Assembly (NCBI GenBank): GCA_016184105.1
Contig: JACPDI010000051.1
Location: 1 to 48,596, forward strand
Source: Acidobacteriota bacterium
Lineage (GTDB): Bacteria > Acidobacteriota > Vicinamibacteria > Vicinamibacterales > 2-12-FULL-66-21
Direction: 5' to 3'
DNA: 48,596 nt
The notes beneath the pieces are model-generated. The model made no database searches. It saw only the letters and a list, made by a program, of their open reading frames with translations, and was not told the origin of the DNA. Numbering within the stretch: position 1 is the first letter of the stretch; each line of letters opens with the position of its first letter. Both the position numbers and the translations under genes were made by a program. Shown here one piece after another: positions 39,954 to 48,596 of the stretch.

Positions 39954-40799
39954 TCAGTACTTGTAGAACCCCTGCCCGCTCTTCCGCCCGAGGCGCCCGG
40001 CGAGCACCATCCGCTTCAGCAGCGGCGGGGGCGCGTACGCCGGCTCGCGATACTCCTCGAACATGATGTTCGCGATGTAGTAGGTCGTGTCGAGCCCCAC
40101 GAAATCCAGCAGCGTGAACGGCCCCATGGGGTAGCCGGTTCCGAGCTTCATGCCCTTGTCGATGTCCTCGAGCGTGCCGAGGCCATGCTCGTAGGACCGG
40201 ATGGCATCGAGCAGGTACGGCACGAGCAGCCGGTTGACGATGAAGCCCGGCTTGTCGGGCGCGGTGATCGGCTCCTTCCCCAGCGACTGCGCGAACTGGA
40301 ACACCGCGCGATACGTGTCGTCGCTGGTCGTCAACCCGCGGATCACCTCGACGAGCTTCATCAGCGGCACGGGGTTGAAGAAATGCAGCCCGGCGAACCG
40401 GTCCGCCCGCTTCGTCTTCGCCGCCAGCTCCGTGATGCAGAGCGACGAGGTGTTCGAGCAGAAGATGGTCCGCGCCCCCACGACGGCCTCGAGCGCCGCG
40501 CAGGCGCGCGCTTTCTCGTCGATGTTCTCGATGATGGCCTCGATGACGATGTCGCAGTCCTTGAAATCGTCGAACGAGGTCGTGCCCTTGAGGTTGGCGA
40601 GCGTCTTCTCGCGCGCCTCCGGGCTCACCTTCCCCTTCTCGACGCCGTCGGAGAGGAACTTGTTGATGCGGCCGAGCCCCTTGTCGAGGAACGACTGCTC
40701 CACTTCGCGCACGATCGTTTTGTAGCCAGACTGCGCGGCCACCTGCGCGATCCCCGACCCCATCAAACCGCAACCGAGTACGCCCACTGTTCGAATCAT
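39954..40799 (-). CDS. hbd: 3-hydroxybutyryl-CoA dehydrogenase
   Basis: A 281-residue NAD-dependent enzyme that interconverts 3-hydroxyacyl-CoA and 3-oxoacyl-CoA. NAD site VGVLGCGLMGSGIAQVAAQS, catalytic region IFCSNTSSLCITELA and GLHFFNPVPLMKLVEVIRG (His-Asn of the active site), and the C-terminal domain with GYPMGPFTLLDFVGLDT. It forms a four-gene minus-strand operon with two thiolases and a 3-isopropylmalate-dehydrogenase-like gene; it starts 1 bp after the first thiolase ends. Together they suit fatty-acid or short-chain acyl-CoA metabolism. Confidence 0.93.
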   Translation of the reverse strand: MIRTVGVLGCGLMGSGIAQVAAQSGYKTIVREVEQSFLDKGLGRINKFLSDGVEKGKVSPEAREKTLANLKGTTSFDDFKDCDIVIEAIIENIDEKARACAALEAVVGARTIFCSNTSSLCITELAAKTKRADRFAGLHFFNPVPLMKLVEVIRGLTTSDDTYRAVFQFAQSLGKEPITAPDKPGFIVNRLLVPYLLDAIRSYEHGLGTLEDIDKGMKLGTGYPMGPFTLLDFVGLDTTYYIANIMFEEYREPAYAPPPLLKRMVLAGRLGRKSGQGFYKY

Positions 40800-41981
<1,182 letters not shown>

Positions 41982-41986
41982 GGGAG

Positions 41987-43048
41987 CTACCTGTCCTTGC
42001 CTGCTTCCAGGCGCTTCGCAACATAGTCCCCGGTCTGCGCCGTCCCGAGCCGGCCGCCCGCGTCGGTCGTCACGTTGAGCGTCTGCACCGCGTTGGCGAC
42101 GGCGGCTTCGATGGCCGCGGCTTCCGGCTTCGCGCCCAGGTGCTCCAGCATCAGCGCCGCCGACAGGATCGCGCCGACCGGGTTCGCGACGTTCTTGCCT
42201 TCGTACTTCGGCGCCGAGCCGTGCACCGGCTCGAACATCGACGTGCGCCCGGGATGGATGTTGCCGGAAGTCGCCATCCCGAGCCCGCCCTGGAGCTGCG
42301 CGCCGAGGTCCGTGATGATGTCGCCGAACAGGTTGTTTGTGACGATCACCTCGAACAGACCGGGGTTCTTCACCATCTGCATCGCGAGCGCGTCGATGAA
42401 GTAGTGATCGGCCTTGATCCCGGGATAGTCCACCGCCACCTCGCGGAACACCCTCTGCCACAACGCGTGCCCCTGCTGCATGGCGTTGCTCTTGTCGGCC
42501 ATCACGACGTTCGTCCGGCCCGAGGCTGCCGCGAACTCGAAGGCGTGGCGGATGATGCGATGGACGCCCTTGTACGTGTTCACTTCCTCCTGGATGGCGA
42601 TCTCGTCCGGCGTGCCGGCCTTGAAACGCCCGCCGACGCTCACGTACAGCCCCTCGGTGTTCTCCCGAAAGACGACGAAGTCCACGTCCTTCGGCGTGCG
42701 TCCCTTGAGCGGGCACAGGCGCTCGTCGAGGAGGCGAACGGGCCGGTAATTCACGTACAGATCCAGCTCGAAGCGGATGCCGAGCAGGATGTCGCGGGCG
42801 TGGCGCATATCCGGGATCCGCGGATCGCCAAGCGCTCCGATGAAGATCGCGTCGAACTCATCGCGCAGCGTCGCGTAGCCGTTGGCCGGCAGCGCGATGC
42901 CCGTCTGCAGGTAATAGTCCGCGCCGTACGGGAGCAGCTCGAGGTCGATCGTCCTCCCGAACACCTCCGCCGTCTTCCGGATCACCTTCACGGCTTCGGC
43001 CGTGACGTCTTTTCCGATGCCGTCTCCGGCAATAACCGCAATCCTCAA
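41987..43048 (-). CDS. isocitrate/isopropylmalate dehydrogenase family enzyme
   Basis: A 353-residue NAD(P)-dependent beta-decarboxylating dehydrogenase: RIAVIAGDGIGKDVTAEAV at the N-terminus, FVVFRENTEGLYVSVGGR in the middle, catalytic Lys in NVVMADKSNAMQ, metal ligands in YFIDALAMQMVKNP and NLFGDIITDLGAQLQGG, and FEPVHGSAPKYEGK for the nucleotide. Sequence alone does not separate 3-isopropylmalate from tartrate or other substrates, and no other leucine genes are here. The TTG start at 43048 lies inside an 8-bp tandem repeat whose units provide GGAGG/GAGG ribosome-like motifs. Confidence 0.9.
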   Translation of the reverse strand: MRIAVIAGDGIGKDVTAEAVKVIRKTAEVFGRTIDLELLPYGADYYLQTGIALPANGYATLRDEFDAIFIGALGDPRIPDMRHARDILLGIRFELDLYVNYRPVRLLDERLCPLKGRTPKDVDFVVFRENTEGLYVSVGGRFKAGTPDEIAIQEEVNTYKGVHRIIRHAFEFAAASGRTNVVMADKSNAMQQGHALWQRVFREVAVDYPGIKADHYFIDALAMQMVKNPGLFEVIVTNNLFGDIITDLGAQLQGGLGMATSGNIHPGRTSMFEPVHGSAPKYEGKNVANPVGAILSAALMLEHLGAKPEAAAIEAAVANAVQTLNVTTDAGGRLGTAQTGDYVAKRLEAGKDR

Positions 43049-43089
43049 ATCCTCAAATCCTCCAAATCCTCAAATCCTCAAATTCTCAA
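43041..43089. repeat. six tandem ATCCTCAA units across a gene junction
   Basis: Six consecutive units (ATCCTCAA four times, ATCCTCCAA once, ATTCTCAA once) cover the 21-bp gap between two minus-strand genes and parts of both. On the minus strand they read TTGAGGAT: one unit gives the stop codon of the upstream thiolase (43070), and another gives the TTG start (43048) of the dehydrogenase plus its GGAGG-like ribosome site. Confidence 0.88.
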
Positions 43090-44281
43090 ATGCAACCGCC
43101 ATCCCGAGCCCGCCGCTCACGCACAGCGTCGCCAGACCGCGCCGCGCGCCGCGCCGCTTCATCTCGTGCAGCAGCGTGACCACGAGGCGCGTGCCGGTGG
43201 CGCCGATCGGGTGGCCGAGTGCGATCGCGCCGCCGTTCACGTTCAGCCGATCGGGCGCGATCGGCACGTCCTTCAGCACCGCGAGCACCTGCGCCGCGAA
43301 CGCCTCGTTCAGCTCGACGAGGTCGTAGTCGTCAACCGTGGTGCCCGTCCGCTCGAAGAGCTTCTTCATCGCCGGCACTGGCCCAATCCCCATGACCCGC
43401 GGATCCACGCCCGCGCTGGCCCACCCGGTGATGCGCGCCAGCGGCGCCAGGCCGCGCGCGCGCGCCCGCTCCTCGCTCATCACGACGACCGCGGCGCCGC
43501 CGTCGGTGATGCCCGACGAGGAACCCGCGGTGATGATCCCCGGCTGCCCGTCAACCGCGCCGAAGACGGGCGGCAGCTTCTGAAGCGACTCCAGCGTCGC
43601 CCCGCAACGCGGGTGCTCGTCGCGCCCAACGACCGTCTCACGTCCCTTCGCGTCCGCGATCGTGACCGGCGCGATTTCATCGCCGAAGCGGCCGGCGGCG
43701 ATCGCCGCTTCCGCCTTGCGCTGGCTTTCGAGCGCGAACCGGTCCGAGGCGTCGCGCGTGATGCCGTACTGCCGCGCGAGGAGCTCGGCGGTCTCCCCCA
43801 TGATCATGCCGCAGACCGAGCAGGTGAACCCGTCGCGGTACATCGCGTCCACCAGCGTGAAGTGGCCCATGCGGTGGCCCCACCGCGCGTCCTCGGCGTC
43901 GATGAGATACGGCATCCGGCTCATCGACTCGACCCCGCCCGCCAGCGCGCACTCGATCTCGCCGAGCGCGATCTCCTGCGCGGCGCTCACGATCGCCTGC
44001 AGCCCGGAGGCGCACGCCTTGTTGATCGTCTGCGCCGGCGTCGTGTGGGGAAGGCCGGCTCGCTTGCCCACCTGGCGTGCGGTGTTCGGGCCGGAACCCG
44101 CCTGGCGGCCGTGGCCGATCCAGACGTCTTCGACGTCTTCGCCGGCCAGTCCGGCGGTGTCGATGACGCGGCGCGCGGCCACCGCGCCGCGTTCGGCCGG
44201 ATGGACGGTGCGAAACGAGCCGCCGTACTTTCCGATAGCGGTGCGCGCGGCGCTCACAATGACGACGGACCGGCCCGGCAT
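43070..44281 (-). CDS. thiolase family protein, second copy
   Basis: A 403-residue thiolase, first gene of the four-gene operon: catalytic Cys in NKACASGLQAIVSA, His in GGAIALGHPIGATGTR, second Cys in LATLCVSGGLGMA. Only moderately similar to the thiolase at 40800, so probably different in chain length or direction. Its last codons (ENLRI) and stop are made of tandem repeat DNA, so the natural C-terminus is likely a repeat-generated tail. A 270-bp divergent spacer separates it from the Oar-like receptor. Confidence 0.93.
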   Translation of the reverse strand: MPGRSVVIVSAARTAIGKYGGSFRTVHPAERGAVAARRVIDTAGLAGEDVEDVWIGHGRQAGSGPNTARQVGKRAGLPHTTPAQTINKACASGLQAIVSAAQEIALGEIECALAGGVESMSRMPYLIDAEDARWGHRMGHFTLVDAMYRDGFTCSVCGMIMGETAELLARQYGITRDASDRFALESQRKAEAAIAAGRFGDEIAPVTIADAKGRETVVGRDEHPRCGATLESLQKLPPVFGAVDGQPGIITAGSSSGITDGGAAVVVMSEERARARGLAPLARITGWASAGVDPRVMGIGPVPAMKKLFERTGTTVDDYDLVELNEAFAAQVLAVLKDVPIAPDRLNVNGGAIALGHPIGATGTRLVVTLLHEMKRRGARRGLATLCVSGGLGMAVAFENLRI

Positions 44282-44551
44282 AACCCACGAATGATATCAG
44301 TGGCCCGGCCGGAGATCTGGAGGGAGGGCCGCTGCCGGTCGCAACATAGTGCACCTTGTCATAGCCAATCCGGCCATTTGGATTCAATTCGGTGGACCCG
44401 CCGGCCCGACGCCGGGTCTGTTTAAACTAAGTTACTGCAAACAAGCGACTTAGCAAATTGTGATTTCAGGCACATCGTGTGCTAAAAACGTGGGTTGGCA
44501 GTGCTTCGTTCCTGCCATTTCGTTCCTAGACTCATTCGGAGGATTTGAAGA
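44282..44551 (+). promoter_or_regulatory. 270-bp divergent spacer and structured leader of the receptor gene
   Basis: The spacer is AT-richer than its surroundings. It holds a TAAACT -10-like box near 44422, a dyad CTAAGT-N15-ACTTAG (44427-44453), and two small hairpins in the probable leader, GCACA-TCG-TGTGC (44470-44482) and TGGCAG-N10-CTGCCA (44496-44517). A CGGAGG ribosome site lies at about 44537-44542. TTCGTTCCT occurs twice (44505-44513 and 44520-44528). Control by RNA structure is possible but not shown. Confidence 0.4.
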
Positions 44552-47545
44552 ATGCGTGCACGCACAGTAATAGCCTTCATGTGCGCACTGCTGCTTACCG
44601 GGACCGCGATGGCCCAGGAGCAGCGGGGCTCTATTGAAGGGGTCGTGAAAGACACGTCGGGAGCGGTGCTCCCGGGTGTCACGGTGGAGGCGAAGAGCCC
44701 CACAGGCGCGACCGTCAGCACCACCTCGGACAATACCGGCACTTACCGCTTCCCGTCGCTCGCGCCTGGCAGCTACACCGTCACGGCAAACCTGAGCGGC
44801 TTCTCACCGCGGACGACGGAAAACGTCCAGGTCAACCTCGGGCAGATCAAGAAGGTGGACTTCGCGCTCGCGGTCGCAGGGGTTGCGGAAAGCGTGCAGG
44901 TCACCGCGGAAAGCCCGCTGGTCGACGTCAAGCAGACGGCGCGACAGACCAGCATACGCGGCGAGCAGGTCGAACTGCTGCCGAAGGGACGTGATTTCAC
45001 CACGCTGGTCACGCAGGCCCCCGGCGCGAACAACGAGGCGAAACTCGGTGGTCTCTCGATTGACGGCGCGAGCGCCGGCGAGAACCGCTACATCGTGGAC
45101 GGCATCGAGACCACGAACCTGCGGACCGGCGCCTCCGGCAAGAATGTCATCGCGGACTTCGTCGAAGAGGTCCAGGTCAAGTCCTCCGGCTATACGGCGG
45201 AGTTCGGTGGCGCGATGGGCGGCGTGGTCAACGTCGTGACCAAGAGCGGCACGAACGACCTGCACGGCAACGGGCTTTTCTACTTCCAGGGCAGCGACCT
45301 GGAGAGTGCCCGTCGTCCCACGCTCCGGCAGAACCTCACGGACTCGAACGTGGCTGAGTACGTCAGCTACCCGAAGGACGACGAAACGCGCATCGAGCCG
45401 GGCTTCGCGCTCGGCGGCCCGATCATCAGGGATCGCGCGTGGTTCTTCGGCGCCTACCAGCCAGCCCTCACCAGCACCGAGCGTTCGGTGGACCCGAGCA
45501 CGGCGAGCAATCCGAGCGCAGCGACCACCTCTGCGACGCAGAAGGAACAGTTCCACTACGTCACGGCGAACACGACGGCGCAGTGGAGCGACAAGCTGCG
45601 CTCGCGCGTCGCGTTCAACAACAGCTGGCGGCGCCTGAAGGGGCTGCTGCCCGCGCTGTCGGGCCTCGATCCGGCGGGAACGAACTACGGCAAGACCTCG
45701 ACGTTCCCGAACTACAGCGTGTCGGGCAACCTGGACTACGTGGCCAACCCGAACCTGTTCTTCAGTGTCCGCGGCGGCTATTACATGGCCGACCAGCACG
45801 ACACCAACGTGACCGAAGAGCCCGTGATCCGCTGGACGACCACCAGCAACATCGGCATGGCTGGCGTGCCCGCGGAACTGCAGCGCGGCACGAACTTCCG
45901 GAGCATTCCGTCGAACACGAAGGTGGAGCGCGACCAGCAGACCCGCGCCTACTTCCAGGCGGACGCGACGGTGTACGGCCACTTCGGCGGTGAGCACCAG
46001 ATCAAGGGCGGCGTGCAGCTGGATCGCGTTGGCAACAATGTGCTCAGCGGCGAGTCGCGCAACCTCGTGACCATCCGCTGGGGAATCCCCCTGTCGAGCG
46101 GCCGGCCAGTGACGCGTGGACCTTTCGGGTACTACGAGGTCCGCAGCAACGCCATCGATCCGAAGAAGGGACTCATCACCGAGGGTGACATCCACACCAA
46201 CCTCGTGGGTCTGTTCATCCAGGACGCCTGGACGATCAGCAACCGCCTGACCGTCAACCTGGGCCTCAGGACCGAGCGTGAGCGCGTGCCCACCTACACG
46301 ACGGGCGAGGACATCCCCGAGTTTGGCCTGGAGTTCCCGTTCAGCGACAAGCTGGCACCGCGCGTCGGCTTCGCGTATGACGTCAATGGCGACGGCCGCA
46401 CGAAGGTGTTCGGTTCGTGGGGCATCTTCTACGACATCTTCAAGCTGGAACTGCCGCGCGGCTCGTTCGGCGGCGACAAGTGGCTGTCTTACTACTACAC
46501 GCTCGACACGCCGGACTGGCGGACGCTGGTCAACGGCGCGAACTGCCCGCCGGCCTGCTCCGGCACGCTAATCCGCGGACCGATCGACTTCCGTCACCCG
46601 TCGTTCGGGTCGGACGCGATCGACCCGGATCTCAAGCCGATGCGCCAGCAGGAGTTCACGCTGGGCGGCGACCACCAGCTGAACGACGTGATGGCGGTCA
46701 GCCTCCGGTACGTGCACAAGCAGCTCGATCGGGCGGTTGATGACACGGGCTTCCTGCTCCCGGATGGCAGCGAGGGCTACGTCATCGCGAACCCCGGCGA
46801 GGGGCTCACGGCGCTGGCGTTCACCAACCCGCAGGTGGAGCTGCCGAAGGCGAAGCGCGACTACGACGGCGTCGAGTTCGCGTTCGAAAAGCGGCTCGCA
46901 AACAGCTGGTATCTCCGGAGCAGCTATCTCTGGAGCCGTCTGCACGGCAACTACACCGGTCTGTCGCAGTCCGACGAGAACGGCCGTATGAGCCCGAACG
47001 TCGGCCGCGCGTATGACTACCCGATGATGATGTTCCAGGACGGCGGCGAAGCGGCGTTCGGGCCGCTCCCGACGGACCGGCCGCACCAGTTCAAGACGCA
47101 GTTCATCTACGTGATGCCGTTCGGCACCAGCGTAGGCTTGAACCAGTACATCGCCAGCGGGCTGCCCGTGACGCGCGAAATCGGGATCTTCCCGACGAGC
47201 AACTACCCGGTTCAGTACCTGGGCCGCGGCAGCGACGGCCGCACGCCGACGTACTCGCAGACTGACGTCAGCCTGCAGCACGATTTCCGGCTGGCCGGCG
47301 ACCGCCGCCTCCAGCTGCAGTTCAACGTGCTGAACCTGTTCAACCAGGACACCGCGATCAGCCAGTACTCGACGTACCACAAGGTCAACGGCGTCACCCC
47401 TGATGAAGCCCAGTTCTACGGCGGCCGTCAGACTCTGGCGCAGTTGATCGATGCGGAGCACATCGTGAAGGACCCGCGGTTCCTGATGGACAACGACTTC
47501 CAGATCCCGCTGCAGGCCCGGGTGGGCGTGAAGTTCATCTTCTAG
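44552..47545 (+). CDS. Oar-like TonB-dependent outer-membrane receptor
   Basis: A 997-residue protein: signal peptide (ending AMA-QEQ), a carboxypeptidase-regulatory-like beta domain (about 25-105: GSIEGVVKDTSGAVLPGVTV, then GTYRFPSLAPGSYTVTANLS), a plug with NRYIVDGIETTN and GAMGGVVNVVTKSGTN (about 120-230), then a long beta-barrel ending ARVGVKFIF. This is the abundant receptor type of Acidobacteriota; related Oar proteins take up large or oligomeric substrates. The substrate is not told by the sequence. It has its own leader and terminator and stands alone; TonB is encoded at 30709. Confidence 0.93.
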   Translation: MRARTVIAFMCALLLTGTAMAQEQRGSIEGVVKDTSGAVLPGVTVEAKSPTGATVSTTSDNTGTYRFPSLAPGSYTVTANLSGFSPRTTENVQVNLGQIKKVDFALAVAGVAESVQVTAESPLVDVKQTARQTSIRGEQVELLPKGRDFTTLVTQAPGANNEAKLGGLSIDGASAGENRYIVDGIETTNLRTGASGKNVIADFVEEVQVKSSGYTAEFGGAMGGVVNVVTKSGTNDLHGNGLFYFQGSDLESARRPTLRQNLTDSNVAEYVSYPKDDETRIEPGFALGGPIIRDRAWFFGAYQPALTSTERSVDPSTASNPSAATTSATQKEQFHYVTANTTAQWSDKLRSRVAFNNSWRRLKGLLPALSGLDPAGTNYGKTSTFPNYSVSGNLDYVANPNLFFSVRGGYYMADQHDTNVTEEPVIRWTTTSNIGMAGVPAELQRGTNFRSIPSNTKVERDQQTRAYFQADATVYGHFGGEHQIKGGVQLDRVGNNVLSGESRNLVTIRWGIPLSSGRPVTRGPFGYYEVRSNAIDPKKGLITEGDIHTNLVGLFIQDAWTISNRLTVNLGLRTERERVPTYTTGEDIPEFGLEFPFSDKLAPRVGFAYDVNGDGRTKVFGSWGIFYDIFKLELPRGSFGGDKWLSYYYTLDTPDWRTLVNGANCPPACSGTLIRGPIDFRHPSFGSDAIDPDLKPMRQQEFTLGGDHQLNDVMAVSLRYVHKQLDRAVDDTGFLLPDGSEGYVIANPGEGLTALAFTNPQVELPKAKRDYDGVEFAFEKRLANSWYLRSSYLWSRLHGNYTGLSQSDENGRMSPNVGRAYDYPMMMFQDGGEAAFGPLPTDRPHQFKTQFIYVMPFGTSVGLNQYIASGLPVTREIGIFPTSNYPVQYLGRGSDGRTPTYSQTDVSLQHDFRLAGDRRLQLQFNVLNLFNQDTAISQYSTYHKVNGVTPDEAQFYGGRQTLAQLIDAEHIVKDPRFLMDNDFQIPLQARVGVKFIF

Positions 47546-47593
47546 ATCTCGCGGGACGGCCCGCGGCAGCGGGTCGCCTCCGGGTGTACCATG

Positions 47594-47628
47594 ACGCCCT
47601 GCGATCCTCCGGGATCGCGGGGCGTTTT
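47594..47628 (+). terminator. Rho-independent terminator after the receptor gene
   Basis: A 14-bp stem (47594-47607 with 47612-47625, one T-G pair) with a 4-base loop is followed by TTTTCATTT. It lies 49 bp after the receptor stop codon. Confidence 0.8.
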
Positions 47629-47652
47629 CATTTGGACCCTGGAGAACATGTC

Positions 47653-48435
47653 ATGAGGATGACGTCGGCAGCCACGCTCGCATTCGTGCTTGCTTGCACG
47701 CCTCCCACCTTGCTGGCCGAACAGTTCCGGGCTGCACCGCGCGAGCTGGCGAACAATCGCGACCGCGCGCTCGTGCCGTACCGGCTCGGTTTTGAACACA
47801 TGCGGGCCGAAGACTTCGAGAAGGCTACCCGGGCGTTCCAGCAGGCGGTCGAGATCGATCCGCAATTCGAACTCGCATTCTACATGCTGGGGCGTTCGTA
47901 TATGGCGCAGAAGCGCTACGTGGAGGCGATCTCCGCGCTCACCCGCAGCCGTGACTTGTACCAGGCTCAGGCCGGGCAGCGGTTCAGCAACCAGCAGGAA
48001 GCGCAGCGCTACCGTCGCGATCGCGTCACGGAAATCGACGAGATAATTCGCCAGTACCAGACCGGTCCCCAGACGCAGCAGACAGCAGAGATCCTGCGGC
48101 AGCTGAACGAACGGCGTCGGCAGATGATGGAGGCCATCCAGCGCGGGAGCAACTTCTCGCTGAGCAACACGGTGCCGGCGTGGGTTTCCCTCTCGTTGGG
48201 CAGCGCGTATTTCCGGACGGAGAAATTCGAGGACGCGGAACGCGAGTACAAGGCGGCGATTGCGGCCGACGGACGATCCGGTGAGGCGCACAACAATCTG
48301 GCGGTCGTCTACCTGCTGACGGGAAGGGCCGACGAGGCGGAGAAGGAAGTGAAAGCGGCCGAAAAAGCTGGATTCAAGGTGCAGCCGCAGCTCAAAGAAG
48401 ACATCAAGGCGGCGAAGAAGAAGGCGACGAACTGA
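47653..48435 (+). CDS. exported TPR-repeat protein
   Basis: A 260-residue protein with a signal peptide (MRMTSAATLAFVLACTPPTLLA) and two groups of tetratricopeptide repeats, FEHMRAEDFEKATRAFQQAV and FELAFYMLGRSYMAQKRYVE in the first, and SLGSAYFRTEKFEDAEREYK and AHNNLAVVYLLTGRADEAEK in the second, separated by a charged coiled segment (QQTAEILRQLNERRRQMMEA). TPRs bind other proteins; this one likely acts in the periplasm. ATG 47653 follows TGGAGAA. The terminator before it makes it an independent unit. Confidence 0.85.
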   Translation: MRMTSAATLAFVLACTPPTLLAEQFRAAPRELANNRDRALVPYRLGFEHMRAEDFEKATRAFQQAVEIDPQFELAFYMLGRSYMAQKRYVEAISALTRSRDLYQAQAGQRFSNQQEAQRYRRDRVTEIDEIIRQYQTGPQTQQTAEILRQLNERRRQMMEAIQRGSNFSLSNTVPAWVSLSLGSAYFRTEKFEDAEREYKAAIAADGRSGEAHNNLAVVYLLTGRADEAEKEVKAAEKAGFKVQPQLKEDIKAAKKKATN

Positions 48436-48437
48436 AG

Positions 48438-48482
48438 GGTTCTACCGGCGGGTTCTGACGGGTGGTTCTGCCGAGAGGTTCG
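48438..48482. repeat. 13-bp tandem repeat (GGTTCT core, 4 units)
   Basis: GGTTCT recurs at 48438, 48451 and 48464, and GGTTCG at 48477: an exact 13-bp period. The units start 3 bp after the TPR gene stop codon and end just before the antitoxin promoter. Confidence 0.65.
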
Positions 48483-48491
48483 GACCCGGAC

Positions 48492-48521
48492 ATGGTAGTC
48501 TGTTGCCATGCGAACTACCAT
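48492..48521. promoter_or_regulatory. palindromic operator and promoter of the antitoxin gene
   Basis: A perfect 8-bp inverted pair, ATGGTAGT (48492-48499) and ACTACCAT (48514-48521), spans the start codon of the antitoxin. A TAGTCT hexamer (48496-48501) lies 6 nt before the ATG. AbrB-type antitoxins usually bind such dyads over their own promoter, so autoregulation is likely. Confidence 0.6.
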
Positions 48522-48596
48522 CGACAAGGCAGGGCGTGTGGTCATTCCGGCCGTCATCCGCGAGCGGGCCGGATTGAGACCAGGCACGCCGCTCGA
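48508..48596 (+). CDS. AbrB/MazE/VapB-type antitoxin, cut by window edge
   Basis: The visible 29 residues (MRTTIDKAGRVVIPAVIRER, then AGLRPGTPL) are the swapped-hairpin AbrB fold: T-I-D-x-x-G-R-V-x-I-P with the following helix. Members are DNA-binding antitoxins, typically with a PIN-domain toxin gene directly after, which would lie outside the window. The palindrome overlapping its start and the leaderless-type promoter support an autoregulated operon. Confidence 0.82.
   Translation, partial: MRTTIDKAGRVVIPAVIRERAGLRPGTPL

Noticed and set aside
42140-44425. A 761-codon plus-strand frame over the dehydrogenase and thiolase genes
   Set aside because: Composition is Arg/His/Asp-rich with no family motifs; it is the complement of two well-marked enzymes.

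Overview
The window is about 48.6 kb of GC-rich bacterial chromosome. It is densely packed, with short intergenic gaps and many ATGA-type overlaps. The gene content suggests an Acidobacteriota genome, probably of the Vicinamibacteria type: an Oar-like TonB-dependent receptor with a carboxypeptidase-regulatory N-terminus, a DmsE/MtrB pair, a Qrc/alternative-complex-III-like respiratory module and a likely YpdA. This is inferred from gene families only; no rRNA, tRNA, phage or CRISPR locus is visible.

Left part (1-13.3 kb): a PAS sensor cut by the window edge, a six-helix membrane protein, a CoA-binding protein, a UPF0173 metal-dependent hydrolase back to back with lipA, a family 5 uracil-DNA glycosylase, a DoxX/MarR divergent pair, and a minus-strand operon aceE-aceF-lpdA-PLP decarboxylase (pyruvate dehydrogenase complex). 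LipA makes the lipoyl cofactor needed by AceF.

Centre (13.5-27.7 kb): the most interesting region. A membrane histidine kinase with two CXXCH haem motifs in its periplasmic sensor domain is followed by a sigma-54-dependent response regulator. After it come two 16-bp repeated sites, a -24/-12 promoter, and a ten-gene operon. The operon encodes a small membrane protein, a cyclic-nucleotide-binding-fold protein, a pentahaem cytochrome, a molybdopterin-type subunit, a four-cluster Fe-S subunit, an NrfD-type membrane subunit, a four-domain cytochrome c, a decahaem DmsE/MtrA-type cytochrome, an MtrB/PioB-type outer-membrane barrel and a monohaem cytochrome. Together these read as a quinone-to-outer-membrane electron conduit (extracellular electron transfer) under its own haem-sensing sigma-54 switch.

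Right part (27.7-48.6 kb): a membrane protein, an M1 peptidase, TonB, a glycerophosphodiesterase, an AAA+/VWA/LON-domain operon (the VWA gene carries an in-frame palindromic insertion), a YpdA-like reductase with an amidohydrolase, folE, a TatT-like protein, a four-gene thiolase/dehydrogenase operon, a long-leader Oar-like receptor, a TPR protein, and the start of an AbrB/VapB-type antitoxin.

Two themes run through the whole window. First, short tandem repeats, mostly of 7-bp period, sit exactly at gene ends and starts and often supply stop or start codons. Second, seven genes have a TANNNT hexamer 6-8 nt before the start codon and no Shine-Dalgarno sequence, the layout of leaderless transcripts.
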